Source: Firmicutes bacterium UBA5389 (GTDB taxonomy: Bacteria > Bacillota > DTU025). From it: a stretch of DNA of 35,059 nucleotides. Position numbers and translations under genes: made by a program. The stretch spans positions 1 to 35,059 of the forward strand of contig DHON01000064.1 in the NCBI GenBank assembly GCA_002409965.1. Reading direction: 5' to 3'. The notes below the pieces were generated by a model, which ran no database searches, was not told the origin of the DNA, and saw nothing but the letters and a program-made list of their open reading frames with translations. This document shows positions 1-7,785 of this stretch, piece by piece; the stretch's first letter is position 1, and each line of letters opens with the position of its first letter.

Positions 1-201
1 GAGCTGGACGGGTGGAATGAGACTGCAGAGGTCAGGTTCGAGCCCGGCTCTCTGGCCGAGATGTCCGTCATCGACGGAAAGATCGTCATCAGCCCGTGTG
101 GAACGAGCTACTCCATAGGCGATCTCTCTTCCAGGATCAGCGCTTCGAACATCCACGCTGAAGTGTCGTGGGGCCGGCCCGAGGGTAGAGAGGCATGGTA
201 G
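1..201 (+). CDS. mazE: MazE-type antitoxin, 5' end outside window
   Basis: The first frame is open from the window edge to TAG at 199-201 and gives 66 residues. They read like the C-terminal two thirds of an AbrB/MazE-family antitoxin: a short beta-rich stretch (MSVIDGKIVISP) that normally closes the swapped-hairpin DNA-binding domain, then a YSIGDLSSRIS helix and an acidic/Trp tail ending in NIHAEVSWGRPEGREAW, the part that wraps the MazF toxin. The start codon lies left of the window. Its stop overlaps the start of the mazF-like frame (ATG 195, TAG 199), the usual translational coupling of mazEF pairs. Family assignment rests on recalled consensus only. The role would be to neutralise MazF and autoregulate the operon, but the toxin here is truncated. 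Confidence 0.7.
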   Translation, partial: ELDGWNETAEVRFEPGSLAEMSVIDGKIVISPCGTSYSIGDLSSRISASNIHAEVSWGRPEGREAW

Positions 202-374
202 CAGCAGCCAGGCATGTTCCAAGCAGAGGCCACATCGTATGGATCTCCTTCGATCCGCAGCGGGGCCACGAGCAGGCTGGGCGACGCCCAGCGCTAGTCC
301 TTTCGCAGAGCGTCTACAATCGACCGTTTCTACTTGAACAGCAGGTTTGCACATCGCTCGCAGCGATCATTTGA
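195..374 (+). pseudogene. mazF: MazF-type toxin, truncated after about 42 family-like residues
   Basis: Starting at ATG 195, overlapping the mazE stop, the frame encodes a recognisable MazF N-terminus: a GHIVWISFDPQRGHEQAGRRPALVLS block, the conserved first strand and loop of the endoribonuclease, followed by SVYN. After about position 320 the similarity to MazF stops; the frame adds 17 unrelated residues and ends at TGA 372-374, inside the 3' end of the oppositely oriented membrane-protein gene. MazF proteins are normally about 110 residues, so roughly 60% is missing, including the later strands of the fold. It is very likely non-functional, cut by a deletion or rearrangement near 320. A short active variant is conceivable but unlikely. 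Confidence 0.7.
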
Positions 375-1517
375 GATGGGGTTCATCATCGAGCATACAT
401 TGCAGTAGATGATCCTGTCCCGAGACTTATCGAACTTCTCGTAAGTGGCGAAAGCCGGGTGATAACGTACGCGGTCGCCCACTTTGAAGTAATCATACAT
501 TTCTCTGTGGCTATCCCGGGCAATGCGGTGCTTCCTGCCGGTCGTAGTCTGTATCACAATCACGAATTCCGTATAGTATGTGACATCGTCTGAACGATCG
601 TATTTGCGCTTGTCCTTTTCGTACTTCTCGATGACGACGCCCTCCCACGCAGGCTTTTTCATGCTCTTTGCACGCAGCAAGTTGATGACCATCATCAGGG
701 CGCCCAGCCCCGAGCCGATGATGAGCGCTTCGCCAAGCGGCAATTCCTCGACAAACAGTCCCGCAACAGCGAATCCCAGAGGAAAGAGGAACGCCAGAGC
801 CCATGCGCAGCCAATGGCCGATTTCCTGTTGCTTTGCGCTGCCGCCAGTATCGCCGGGTCATCGCATCGGGACGACCATCCAACGAGCCCAGGAGTATCA
901 TCTCGCGGCGGCGAGACGGTCTTTTCAGCCGGCGCACTGGGTCCCTTGCGGAGCGCCGCGTTGCCTGTGCTTCGCGCACCTCGTCTCTTCAGGGCGTATG
1001 CTTCTCCCCATCGTACTATGACATGCCTTCGACAGCTGCCTTTCTCACTTGCTTCGGGTCTGGAAAACGTCCATCCATTGGCCAAGAGCAACAGCAACAC
1101 GCAGAACGGTATTGCGCCGCAGTAGTAGAGCACGCCCCATGAGTCAAGATCGGTCAGATGCTCCGGACTGTTTATGTATGGCAGGATGGGCATGTAGCGA
1201 ATCGGCTCCCGTTTCGGCTCGTCTTCCCTCCTCACTATCACGGCCTCGATCTCACCGCTGCGATAGGAAGCGAAACCAGTATATCGTTTGCCGCCAACAT
1301 AGAAATGGTATGTCTCTGTGACGCTTCGCATCCTGTCGGAATAATCCTTCGCATTCACACGCCTGTTAGCGTAGCTATCAACCACGCCTACAGTTGTCTC
1401 GCCAAACACAAAGAGACTGAGTATGGCGATGCAATATAGTGCGCCGAAAATCAGAACGGCCGAGATCAACATGCGTATTACGGGGTTGATTCTCTTCTGC
1501 GCAGGCACCCTTCTCAA
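330..1517 (-). CDS. Membrane protein with two DUF3592-like modules and C-terminal zinc ribbon
   Basis: The 395-residue protein starts best at TTG 1517, which sits 7 nt behind GGAGGGG; the frame stays open upstream but without a ribosome site. Order of parts: an N-terminal membrane helix (MLISAVLIFGALYCIAILSLFVF), a soluble beta-rich segment (TTVGVVDSY... YTGFASY), a second hydrophobic stretch, a polar linker, two more membrane helices near residues 240-290, a second beta-rich segment (WEGVVIEKYEKDKRKY... KVGDRVRYHP) and a terminal YCNVC...RCERC zinc ribbon. The two beta segments resemble DUF3592 (small beta-barrels between membrane helices). The biochemical role is unknown. It is divergent from vanR, and its 3' end overlaps the truncated mazF frame, so it abuts the deletion junction. 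I do not recognise a specific function. Confidence 0.75.
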   Translation of the reverse strand: MRRVPAQKRINPVIRMLISAVLIFGALYCIAILSLFVFGETTVGVVDSYANRRVNAKDYSDRMRSVTETYHFYVGGKRYTGFASYRSGEIEAVIVRREDEPKREPIRYMPILPYINSPEHLTDLDSWGVLYYCGAIPFCVLLLLLANGWTFSRPEASEKGSCRRHVIVRWGEAYALKRRGARSTGNAALRKGPSAPAEKTVSPPRDDTPGLVGWSSRCDDPAILAAAQSNRKSAIGCAWALAFLFPLGFAVAGLFVEELPLGEALIIGSGLGALMMVINLLRAKSMKKPAWEGVVIEKYEKDKRKYDRSDDVTYYTEFVIVIQTTTGRKHRIARDSHREMYDYFKVGDRVRYHPAFATYEKFDKSRDRIIYCNVCSMMNPISNDRCERCANLLFK

Positions 1518-1769
1518 TAGCTGGCCCCTCCCTAGCTTTGCAGTATAGCAATGATCTGCCGAAGCGCGAGCCATGCAAGCTGACTGTACTGGCCAGGCCC
1601 GCAGACGCACATTTTACATGATTTCAACGGCAGAACTCCATGTCCTCCACCAGATTGCCATATTGCGATCCTGTTCAGATGCTCGGGCTCCGAACGCACA
1701 CGACCAGCGCAGCAGGTGCCCGTCCTCCGTACGTCGAAAGCATGGTTGAACAAGCAAGAGGTGACATCC
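1518..1769. other. Divergent intergenic region between membrane protein and vanR
   Basis: These 252 bases separate two divergent genes and must hold both promoters. The ribosome sites are visible (GGAGGGG for the minus gene, AGAGGTG six bases before the vanR ATG). I could not pick out a convincing -35/-10 pair or a clear VanR-type operator by eye. Confidence 0.4.
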
Positions 1770-2468
1770 ATGCACAGCCGGATACTTGTGGTCGACGACG
1801 AGAGGGCCATCGCCGACTTGATTGAACTCTACCTGAAGAACGAGAACTTCTCCGTTTTCAAGTTCTACACCGGCCAGGACGCACTGGGCTTTATAGATAC
1901 CGAAGACGTGGACCTAGCGATTCTGGACGTGATGCTCCCAGACGTCAGCGGTTTCACAATCTGCCAGCGCATACGGGAAAGACACAACTTCCCAGTCATC
2001 ATGCTGACCGCCAAGGGCGAGGAGATCGACAAAATCACCGGTCTCGCGCTGGGCGCGGACGACTACATCACCAAGCCGTTTCGACCGCTCGAGATGGTCG
2101 CCCGCGTCAAGGCGCAGCTTCGCAGGTTCACCAAGTATAACCCCGCCGAACCTCCGCGCGAGGAGAACGAAATCGCCTTTTCCGGGCTGGTTCTGGACAA
2201 GGATGCCCACGAATGCACGCTCAACGAAGAGCCTCTCCCCCTCACCCCTACGGAGTTCTCCATCCTGTGGGTGCTGGCATCCAACCGAGGGCGCGTGATC
2301 AGCGCGGAAGAGCTTTTCTGCAAGGTGTGGGGCGAGAAATACTACACCGCGAGCAGCAATACAGTGATGGTGCACATCCGCCATCTTCGCGAGAAAATGA
2401 ACGATTCCGCAGAGCGCCCCAAGTATATCAAGACGGTGTGGGGGGTCGGCTACAAGATTGATAAGTAG
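1770..2468 (+). CDS. vanR: VanR-type response regulator (OmpR/PhoB family)
   Basis: The 232-residue protein is a full-length OmpR-family regulator. Receiver domain about 3-118: acidic pair D9-D10, phospho-acceptor D53 in LAILDVMLPDVSGF, T80 and K102 (ITKPF). Winged-helix DNA-binding domain about 133-230 with LTPTEFSILWVL and VHIRHLREKMN. The chosen ATG at 1770 follows AGAGGTG and begins directly with the receiver domain (HSRILVVDDE); the frame is open further upstream without support. It is the first gene of the glycopeptide-resistance cluster and overlaps vanS by 11 nt, so the pair is translated together. By family precedent phospho-VanR activates the resistance genes that begin at 3750. Receiver sequence alone cannot separate VanR from other PhoB-like regulators; the neighbours decide the name. 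Confidence 0.88.
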   Translation: MHSRILVVDDERAIADLIELYLKNENFSVFKFYTGQDALGFIDTEDVDLAILDVMLPDVSGFTICQRIRERHNFPVIMLTAKGEEIDKITGLALGADDYITKPFRPLEMVARVKAQLRRFTKYNPAEPPREENEIAFSGLVLDKDAHECTLNEEPLPLTPTEFSILWVLASNRGRVISAEELFCKVWGEKYYTASSNTVMVHIRHLREKMNDSAERPKYIKTVWGVGYKIDK

Positions 2469-3591
2469 GAGAAGGGATAGAGGCGATTACTCAAGACTAA
2501 AGAGAAGAGTCTTTGGCGGGATGCTCCTGATTGTTCTGGCTGCCGTTGCATCCGTGCTGTTTCTGTGCTTCCTGACCATGTTCAGTGTCCGGCCCACCGT
2601 TGTCGGTTTTCTGGAGAGAGTGTTTAGTCTGGACAGCTACGTCGCAGACAAGTTTTACCAATCCGTACTCCGTGATCATGCTCTCTTGTATGTTTTCCTT
2701 GCTGTCATCGTTTTCGCACTGATCTTCCTTAGGTTCTCTCTTTCATGGTTCACCAAGTACTTTGACGATATCAGCGCGGGGCTGGATCAACTCGTAGAGC
2801 CGTCCGGCGCCGATGTTGTGTTGTTGCCGGAATTGGATTCCATGGAACGCAAGATGAGCAAAGTGAAGAACACTCTGGACAGGCAGAGAAGGGACGCGCA
2901 AGAAGCGGAACAGCGCAAGAACGATCTGGTCATGTACTTGGCGCACGACATCAAGACACCGCTGACCTCGGTCATTGGGTACCTGAGCCTGCTGGACGAG
3001 GCCCCCGACATGCCGGCTGAGCAACGAGCCAAGTATGTAAGCATCACGCTGGACAAAGCCTACCGATTGGAGCAGCTCATCGATGAGTTCTTTGAGATCA
3101 CGCGGTTCAATCTCAAGTCCATCTTGCTGAACAAGGCCAAGATCAATCTCCCCTTCATGTTGCGCCAATTGGCAGACGAGTTCTATCCCATGCTGGCACC
3201 CGGGGGCCGGCGGGTTGTGGTTGAGGCGTCTGAAGACCTCACGCTGTGGGGCGACGCTGACAAGCTATCGCGAGTTTTCAACAATATCCTCAAGAACGCC
3301 ATGGCCTATAGCTACGAGGGCAGCGCCATTCGAGTCTCCGCCTTCGGGCAAGGCGAAGATGTCGTCATCAACTTCGCCAATCAGGGCGACCTCATTCCCC
3401 AAGCCAAGCTGGACACGATTTTCGATCAGTTCTTCCGACTGGACGCCTCCCGCTCCACACACTCGGGCGGCGCCGGACTAGGTCTGGCTATCGCCAAGGA
3501 GATCGTGACGGCGCACGGCGGCGCCATCACAGTCCGAAGCGATCGCGAACAGACTGTCTTCACCGTCACACTCCCGCTGGGATCGGCCTAA
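2458..3591 (+). CDS. vanS: VanS-type sensor histidine kinase
   Basis: 377 residues if read from TTG 2458, which overlaps the vanR end; the next in-frame ATG (2521) would start at the first membrane helix and remove its positive flank, so the TTG is preferred. Two membrane helices (about 22-45 and 76-98) enclose a short extracytoplasmic loop of about 30 residues. A HAMP-like linker and coiled segment lead to the H-box YLAHDIKTPLTS with H163, then the N-box NNILKN (N280), and a G-box GGAGLGLAI near 342. Family role: autophosphorylates on sensing glycopeptide or cell-wall damage and controls VanR phosphorylation. The small sensor loop resembles VanS proteins of low-level inducible types. Direct VanR/VanS adjacency and the enzymes that follow support the name; the ligand cannot be read from the sequence. 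Confidence 0.87.
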   Translation: MISRRRDRGDYSRLKRRVFGGMLLIVLAAVASVLFLCFLTMFSVRPTVVGFLERVFSLDSYVADKFYQSVLRDHALLYVFLAVIVFALIFLRFSLSWFTKYFDDISAGLDQLVEPSGADVVLLPELDSMERKMSKVKNTLDRQRRDAQEAEQRKNDLVMYLAHDIKTPLTSVIGYLSLLDEAPDMPAEQRAKYVSITLDKAYRLEQLIDEFFEITRFNLKSILLNKAKINLPFMLRQLADEFYPMLAPGGRRVVVEASEDLTLWGDADKLSRVFNNILKNAMAYSYEGSAIRVSAFGQGEDVVINFANQGDLIPQAKLDTIFDQFFRLDASRSTHSGGAGLGLAIAKEIVTAHGGAITVRSDREQTVFTVTLPLGSA

Positions 3592-3749
3592 TGAAGAAAT
3601 AGGTCTTCCATAAGAGATTGTTAAGACGTCTGCAAGTGCAGATTCCAATTTGGCCTGCTTGATTCGGGTAAGGTTAGGTTACCGGATCAGGCAGGCCTTC
3701 ACTGTTTCACAATGACGCTAGGCAAGAAGCGATAGTAAGGAGCGATAGT
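3592..3749 (+). promoter_or_regulatory. Control region between vanS and the ligase gene, with small inverted repeat
   Basis: In van clusters the VanR-activated resistance promoter lies between vanS and the first enzyme gene; this 158-base gap is in that position. It holds a small perfect inverted repeat TCTGCA-AG-TGCAGA at 3629-3642, the longer hairpin listed separately (3652-3697), and a direct repeat AGCGATAGTA at 3728-3737 and 3741-3750 surrounding the ribosome site TAAGGAG, 7 nt before the ligase ATG. I see no clear consensus -35/-10, as expected for an activator-dependent promoter. Its function is inferred from position. Confidence 0.5.
3652..3697. repeat. Long near-perfect hairpin before the ligase gene
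   Basis: Arms of 16 bases at 3652-3667 and 3682-3697 pair along their whole length with only two G-U/T-G style mismatches, around a 14-base loop containing two copies of AGGTTA-like sequence (GGTAAGGTTAGGTTA). No T-run follows (TTCACTGTTTCAC), so a simple intrinsic terminator is doubtful. It could be an attenuator or partial terminator between regulatory and resistance genes, an mRNA stabiliser, or an extended operator for VanR. Confidence 0.65.
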
Positions 3750-4799
3750 ATGGAGCGAATACGAGTGGCCGTGCTGTTCGGCGGATGCTCCACGGAGTAT
3801 GAAGTCTCTCTGCAATCCGCTCACGCGGTTATCACCAGTCTCAGCCCAGCGAAATACGATCTCCTGCTGCTTGGGATCACCCGCGAAGGGGCTTGGATGA
3901 GGTACAGCGGCCCGGTGGATCGAATCCGGGACGACACGTGGATTGACTCGGGCAACTGTGCTACGGCCGTGATCTCTCCCGACAGAAACGTACACGGCGC
4001 AATTGAGTTCAACGACGACAAGGTAATCGCAACGCGGATCGATGTCGCCTTCCCCGTGCTACACGGCAAGAACGGCGAGGACGGGACAGTGCAGGGCTTG
4101 CTGGAGATGGCGGGCATCCCCTGCGTTGGATGCGGCACTTTGAGTTCGGCCATGTGCATGGATAAGGACATTGCCCACAGGATCGTGGCGGCAGCCGGAG
4201 TGAAAGTGCCCCCCTCTGTCGTGCTCAGCGCCAGGGCCGGCGATGCCGAGCTGCTGCGGCGGGTCGCGTCACTGAGATACCCGCTGTTCGTGAAACCGGC
4301 GAATGCGGGTTCCTCTTTTGGCATCACCAAGATCGCGGAAGCAAGCGAGTTGCCCAATGCGGTTGGCGCTGCCTTTGAACACGACCGCAAGGTCGTCATA
4401 GAGGAATCCGTCGATGGCTTTGAGGTCGGTTGCGCCGTCTTCGGCAATAGCCTGATCACCTTGGGCGAGCTGGACGAAATCGAGCTATCCCATGGCTTCT
4501 TCGACTACACCGAAAAGTACACGCTCAAGACCTCTAGGATCCATATGCCCGCCCGCATCGACGCCGACACCGCTGCGCGCGTCAAGCAGACAGCCGCCGT
4601 TATCTATCGCGCCCTGGACTGCTCGGGATACGCGCGAGTGGACATGTTCTTGACCCCAGAAAAGGAGATCGTCTTCAACGAGGTCAACACCATCCCCGGC
4701 TTCACCGCCCACAGCCGCTACCCCAACATGCTCAAAGGCATTGGGATGAGCTTCGGCGAGATCGTAGATACCTTGATAGGGCTGGCGATGGACCGATGA
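3750..4799 (+). CDS. vanG: D-alanine--D-serine ligase, VanG-like
   Basis: The 349-residue ATP-grasp enzyme would join D-Ala to D-Ser, giving peptidoglycan precursors with low glycopeptide affinity. N-terminal substrate domain starts with FGGCSTEYEVSLQSA, the form seen in VanG-like ligases. The central ATP-grasp shows PLFVKPANAGSSFGI and EESVDGFEVGCAVFG; the C-terminal part ends the active site with EVNTIPGFTAHSRYPNM. The omega-loop region reads DYTEKYTLKTS, with the EKY motif shared by D-Ala-D-Ala and D-Ala-D-Ser ligases and unlike the VanA/VanB D-lactate type. The start is fixed by TAAGGAG 7 nt upstream. The stop overlaps the vanXY start (ATGA). Assignment to D-Ser rather than D-Ala rests on these motifs plus vanXY and vanT next door; sub-type (VanG versus another of the VanC/E/L/N group) needs a tree. 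Confidence 0.87.
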   Translation: MERIRVAVLFGGCSTEYEVSLQSAHAVITSLSPAKYDLLLLGITREGAWMRYSGPVDRIRDDTWIDSGNCATAVISPDRNVHGAIEFNDDKVIATRIDVAFPVLHGKNGEDGTVQGLLEMAGIPCVGCGTLSSAMCMDKDIAHRIVAAAGVKVPPSVVLSARAGDAELLRRVASLRYPLFVKPANAGSSFGITKIAEASELPNAVGAAFEHDRKVVIEESVDGFEVGCAVFGNSLITLGELDEIELSHGFFDYTEKYTLKTSRIHMPARIDADTAARVKQTAAVIYRALDCSGYARVDMFLTPEKEIVFNEVNTIPGFTAHSRYPNMLKGIGMSFGEIVDTLIGLAMDR

Positions 4800-5560
4800 G
4801 AAGACTGAGCCTGAGCGCGGAAGACATCGGTCGGGGCAGCCTGATTCTGGTCAATCCTTCCCATCCGCTCAAGCGCCAGCCGGTCAATGACGATCTTGTG
4901 TCGGTTCATCCTGACTACCCGCGCATCCTCCTGGAAAGACAGACGGCGAGGATGCTCTCGAGAATCGTCGCGCATCTGGGGTGCGAGGATCGGATTGTGC
5001 CGGTCAGCGGCTATCGCACCATGCAAGAGCAACAGACGATATACGCTGACTCTATGCGCGACAACGGAAAGGACTTCACACAGAAGTACGTCGCGATTCC
5101 AGGATGCAGTGAGCATCAGACTGGCCTCGCCATCGACCTGGCAGAAAACAGGCCGGGCATCGACTTCATCCGGCCCGATTTCCCATACACCGGAGTCTGC
5201 CAGGCGTTTCGCGTGCAATCAGTGGAACATGGTTTCGTTGAGCGTTATCAATCGGGGCAGGAGTCCATCACGCAGATCGAGCACGAGCCTTGGCATTTTC
5301 GCTATGTCGGCTATCCCCATTCGCTGCTAATGCAGGATCGCGGGCTTGTGCTGGAGGAGTATGTGGAATACCTCAAGCAGTTTACCGAGGACGGCCCGCA
5401 TCTTCGAATCGACCACAGCAGACAGAGTTTAGAGGTTTTCTTCGTTCCCGTCCAACCGGGCCAGGTGGTTGAGATCGATGTGCCGAGCGGGATCCCCTTT
5501 CAGGTATCCGGCAACAACGACGATGGCTTTGTGGTGACACTGTGGAGGACTGCAGGATGA
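4796..5560 (+). CDS. vanXY: VanXY-type D,D-dipeptidase/D,D-carboxypeptidase
   Basis: The 254-residue protein belongs to the VanY/VanX zinc peptidase family (M15B). It carries the metal-binding motifs SEHQTGLAIDL (S-x-H-x(2)-G-x-A-x-D, His and Asp ligands) and EPWHFRY (catalytic Glu and third His). Upstream PVSGYRTMQEQ is the family's substrate-side block. There is no signal peptide or membrane helix, so it would act in the cytoplasm like VanXY-C and VanXY-G, cleaving D-Ala-D-Ala and trimming pentapeptide precursors so that only D-Ser-ended precursors remain. A C-terminal extension of about 70 residues after the EPWH motif (LEVFFVPVQPGQVVEID...) is present in this family. It overlaps the ligase stop by 4 nt and vanT by 4 nt, indicating tight translational coupling. 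Confidence 0.88.
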   Translation: MRRLSLSAEDIGRGSLILVNPSHPLKRQPVNDDLVSVHPDYPRILLERQTARMLSRIVAHLGCEDRIVPVSGYRTMQEQQTIYADSMRDNGKDFTQKYVAIPGCSEHQTGLAIDLAENRPGIDFIRPDFPYTGVCQAFRVQSVEHGFVERYQSGQESITQIEHEPWHFRYVGYPHSLLMQDRGLVLEEYVEYLKQFTEDGPHLRIDHSRQSLEVFFVPVQPGQVVEIDVPSGIPFQVSGNNDDGFVVTLWRTAG

Positions 5561-7785
5561 ACCGTCAGCAGGAAACGGTCGGCATTGACTATTTCAGAAT
5601 AGTCGCTGCATTGCTCGTAGTGGCCAACCATACTTCGCCCCTGTCGTCTGTGAATGGGACGGCGGACTTCATCCTCACAAGGGTGATCGCCCGCGCGGCA
5701 GTACCCTTCTTCTTCATGGCCTCCGGGTTCTACCTGCTGAGCGGATGGACGGCAGGCCGAGAGGCGGATCGCGGCAAGCTGTTTCGGTTCTTGGCAAGGA
5801 CCGCTCTGCTCTATTCTGTCGCCATCGCGCTGTACCTGCCGGTCAACCTGTACACAGGCGCCTTTGGAGCGCAGGGTTGGCTGAGGAGACTGCCGAAGGA
5901 TCTGTTGTTTGGAGGGACATTCTATCATCTGTGGTATCTGCCTGCGGCGATCATGGGCGCGGCAATCGCTTGGCTGCTGCTGCAGAGATTCCGGCCCGGG
6001 CAGGCCTTTGGCATCGCCCTCCTGCTCTACATAATCGGCTTGTTCGGCGACAGCTACTATGGCGTCGCGGAGAAAGCGCCCGTTCTGAAATCGTTCTATG
6101 AAGCCCTGTTCGCATTCTCGGATTACACGCGAAACGGCTTCTTTTTCGCTCCGGTCTTCTTCGTGCTGGGCGCCATAATGGCCAAGCCGAGCAGCCGCCT
6201 CGAGACCAGTCGGCTCCAGCCCGGGATCTGCTCTGCCGGGCTAACGGTTACTCTCGCCCTTCTACTGGCAGAAGGGTTGATCCTTCATGCGCTTGGAGTC
6301 CAGAGGCATGACAGCATGTACCTCATGCTCCTGCCCTGTATGGTCTTCCTCTTCCAGAGTCTGCTCCTTTGGAAAGGGCAGAAGCGCAAGAACCTGCGGG
6401 ATATCTCCATGCTCGTCTACCTTGTTCACCCACTGATGATCATCGTGGTCCGCGGGTTTGCCAAAACCATAGGCCTACAGCGATGGCTGATCGACAACAG
6501 CATAGTCCATTTCCTCGCTGTCGCAGGGTGCTCTTTTGCCGCCGCGATAGTGACCGCGCCATTGCTGCAAATCGCGAGAGGCCAAAGAACTGCCTCTAGG
6601 CGCAGCCAAACAAGCAGGGCCTGGGCCGAGATCAACTTGGCGAACCTCGGCCACAACGTTCAGGCGCTGCGCGAGGCGATGCCGAACGGGTGTGCCCTGA
6701 TGGCGGTTGTGAAGGGCAATGCCTATGGCCACGGCGATGTAGGGGTAGCAAGGCATCTCAACCAAATGGGGATCACCGCTTTCGCAGTCGCCGCCATTGA
6801 TGAGGGCATCCGGCTGCGAAAGCACGGGGTCAAGGGACGCATCCTCATCTTGGGCTACACCGTACCCGAAAGAGCCACAGAGCTTGCGCGCTACCATCTG
6901 TCGCAGACGGTGGCCGATCACGATCACGCTCAGCGGCTCAATGCCGTTGGTAAGCGAATAAGCGTTCACATCAAGGTAGATACCGGAATGAACCGACTGG
7001 GGGAAAGCTGCGAGCATGTTTCCGAAATCGCAAGCATCTTCAGCCGCAGCAATCTCAGCATTGACGGCATCTTCACCCACTTGTCTGATTCAGATAGCCT
7101 GAAGCCAGAGAGCATTGCGCTCACAGACAGGCAGGTTCGGAACATCTATCGCCTGCTGGAAGTGCTGAGGCAGCAAGGCCTGACTCTTCCTAAAGTGCAC
7201 ATTCAGAGCAGCTACGGCCTCTTGAACTACCCTGACCTACAGTGCGACTACGCCAGAGTCGGAATCGTGCTGTACGGTGCATTGAGCTCGCCCGATGATG
7301 AAACGAAGCTACAACTGGATCTGCGGCCCGTCCTGTCGCTGAAAGCGCGGGTCGCGCTCGTCAGAACCGTTGCAGCCGGGGAGAGCATCGGCTATGGCCG
7401 GCAGTTCATCACCGAACGGGACACACGCATAGCTGTCCTTCCCATAGGCTATGGAGATGGCGTGCCGCGAAGCCTCTCCGGAGGGAAGGGCCACGCGCTG
7501 ATCCATGGATGCCCCGCTCCTATCATTGGCCGAGTTTGCATGGACCAGCTCATGGTGGACGTTACCGAGCTTCCCGGTGTAGAACGAGGCGATGTCGCGA
7601 CACTGATCGGCAGGGATGGTTCGGCAGAGATCACGGTCGAACAGGCGGCAGCAGACGCGGGAACAATAGCCAACGAGCTGCTCAGTCGATTGGGCAGCCG
7701 CGTAGAGAGGGTTTTCTGCTACGCTCAAGAACCCAACGCTAATCAGGCGCCCCGTGTGCCGCGGAAGCGCCAAGCGCGCATCTGA
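5557..7785 (+). CDS. vanT: VanT-type membrane serine racemase
   Basis: The 742-residue protein fuses two parts. Residues about 6-345 form an acyltransferase-3-like membrane domain with about ten hydrophobic helices (for example VPFFFMASGFYLLSG), thought in VanT to bring L-Ser into the cell. Residues about 354-735 are a fold-III PLP racemase like alanine racemase: the PLP lysine is K386 in AVVKGNAYGHG, with the second-base region at IGYGRQF and the phosphate-site motif PIGYGDGVPR. It would supply D-Ser for the upstream ligase. Length is close to known VanT proteins (about 700). The ATG at 5557 lies 8 nt after GGAG and overlaps the vanXY stop. It is the last gene of the operon and ends close to the remnant HTH gene on the other strand. 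Confidence 0.88.
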   Translation: MNRQQETVGIDYFRIVAALLVVANHTSPLSSVNGTADFILTRVIARAAVPFFFMASGFYLLSGWTAGREADRGKLFRFLARTALLYSVAIALYLPVNLYTGAFGAQGWLRRLPKDLLFGGTFYHLWYLPAAIMGAAIAWLLLQRFRPGQAFGIALLLYIIGLFGDSYYGVAEKAPVLKSFYEALFAFSDYTRNGFFFAPVFFVLGAIMAKPSSRLETSRLQPGICSAGLTVTLALLLAEGLILHALGVQRHDSMYLMLLPCMVFLFQSLLLWKGQKRKNLRDISMLVYLVHPLMIIVVRGFAKTIGLQRWLIDNSIVHFLAVAGCSFAAAIVTAPLLQIARGQRTASRRSQTSRAWAEINLANLGHNVQALREAMPNGCALMAVVKGNAYGHGDVGVARHLNQMGITAFAVAAIDEGIRLRKHGVKGRILILGYTVPERATELARYHLSQTVADHDHAQRLNAVGKRISVHIKVDTGMNRLGESCEHVSEIASIFSRSNLSIDGIFTHLSDSDSLKPESIALTDRQVRNIYRLLEVLRQQGLTLPKVHIQSSYGLLNYPDLQCDYARVGIVLYGALSSPDDETKLQLDLRPVLSLKARVALVRTVAAGESIGYGRQFITERDTRIAVLPIGYGDGVPRSLSGGKGHALIHGCPAPIIGRVCMDQLMVDVTELPGVERGDVATLIGRDGSAEITVEQAAADAGTIANELLSRLGSRVERVFCYAQEPNANQAPRVPRKRQARI

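Noticed and set aside
3750..4799. Ligase as a VanA/VanB D-Ala-D-lactate enzyme
   Set aside because: It has the EKY-type loop and is followed by vanXY and vanT; there is no VanH dehydrogenase.
3750..4799. Ligase as the housekeeping D-Ala-D-Ala ligase
   Set aside because: The FGGCSTEYEVSLQSA start and DYTEKYTLKTS loop resemble VanG-like ligases, and the gene is coupled to vanXY and vanT. A tree would settle it.
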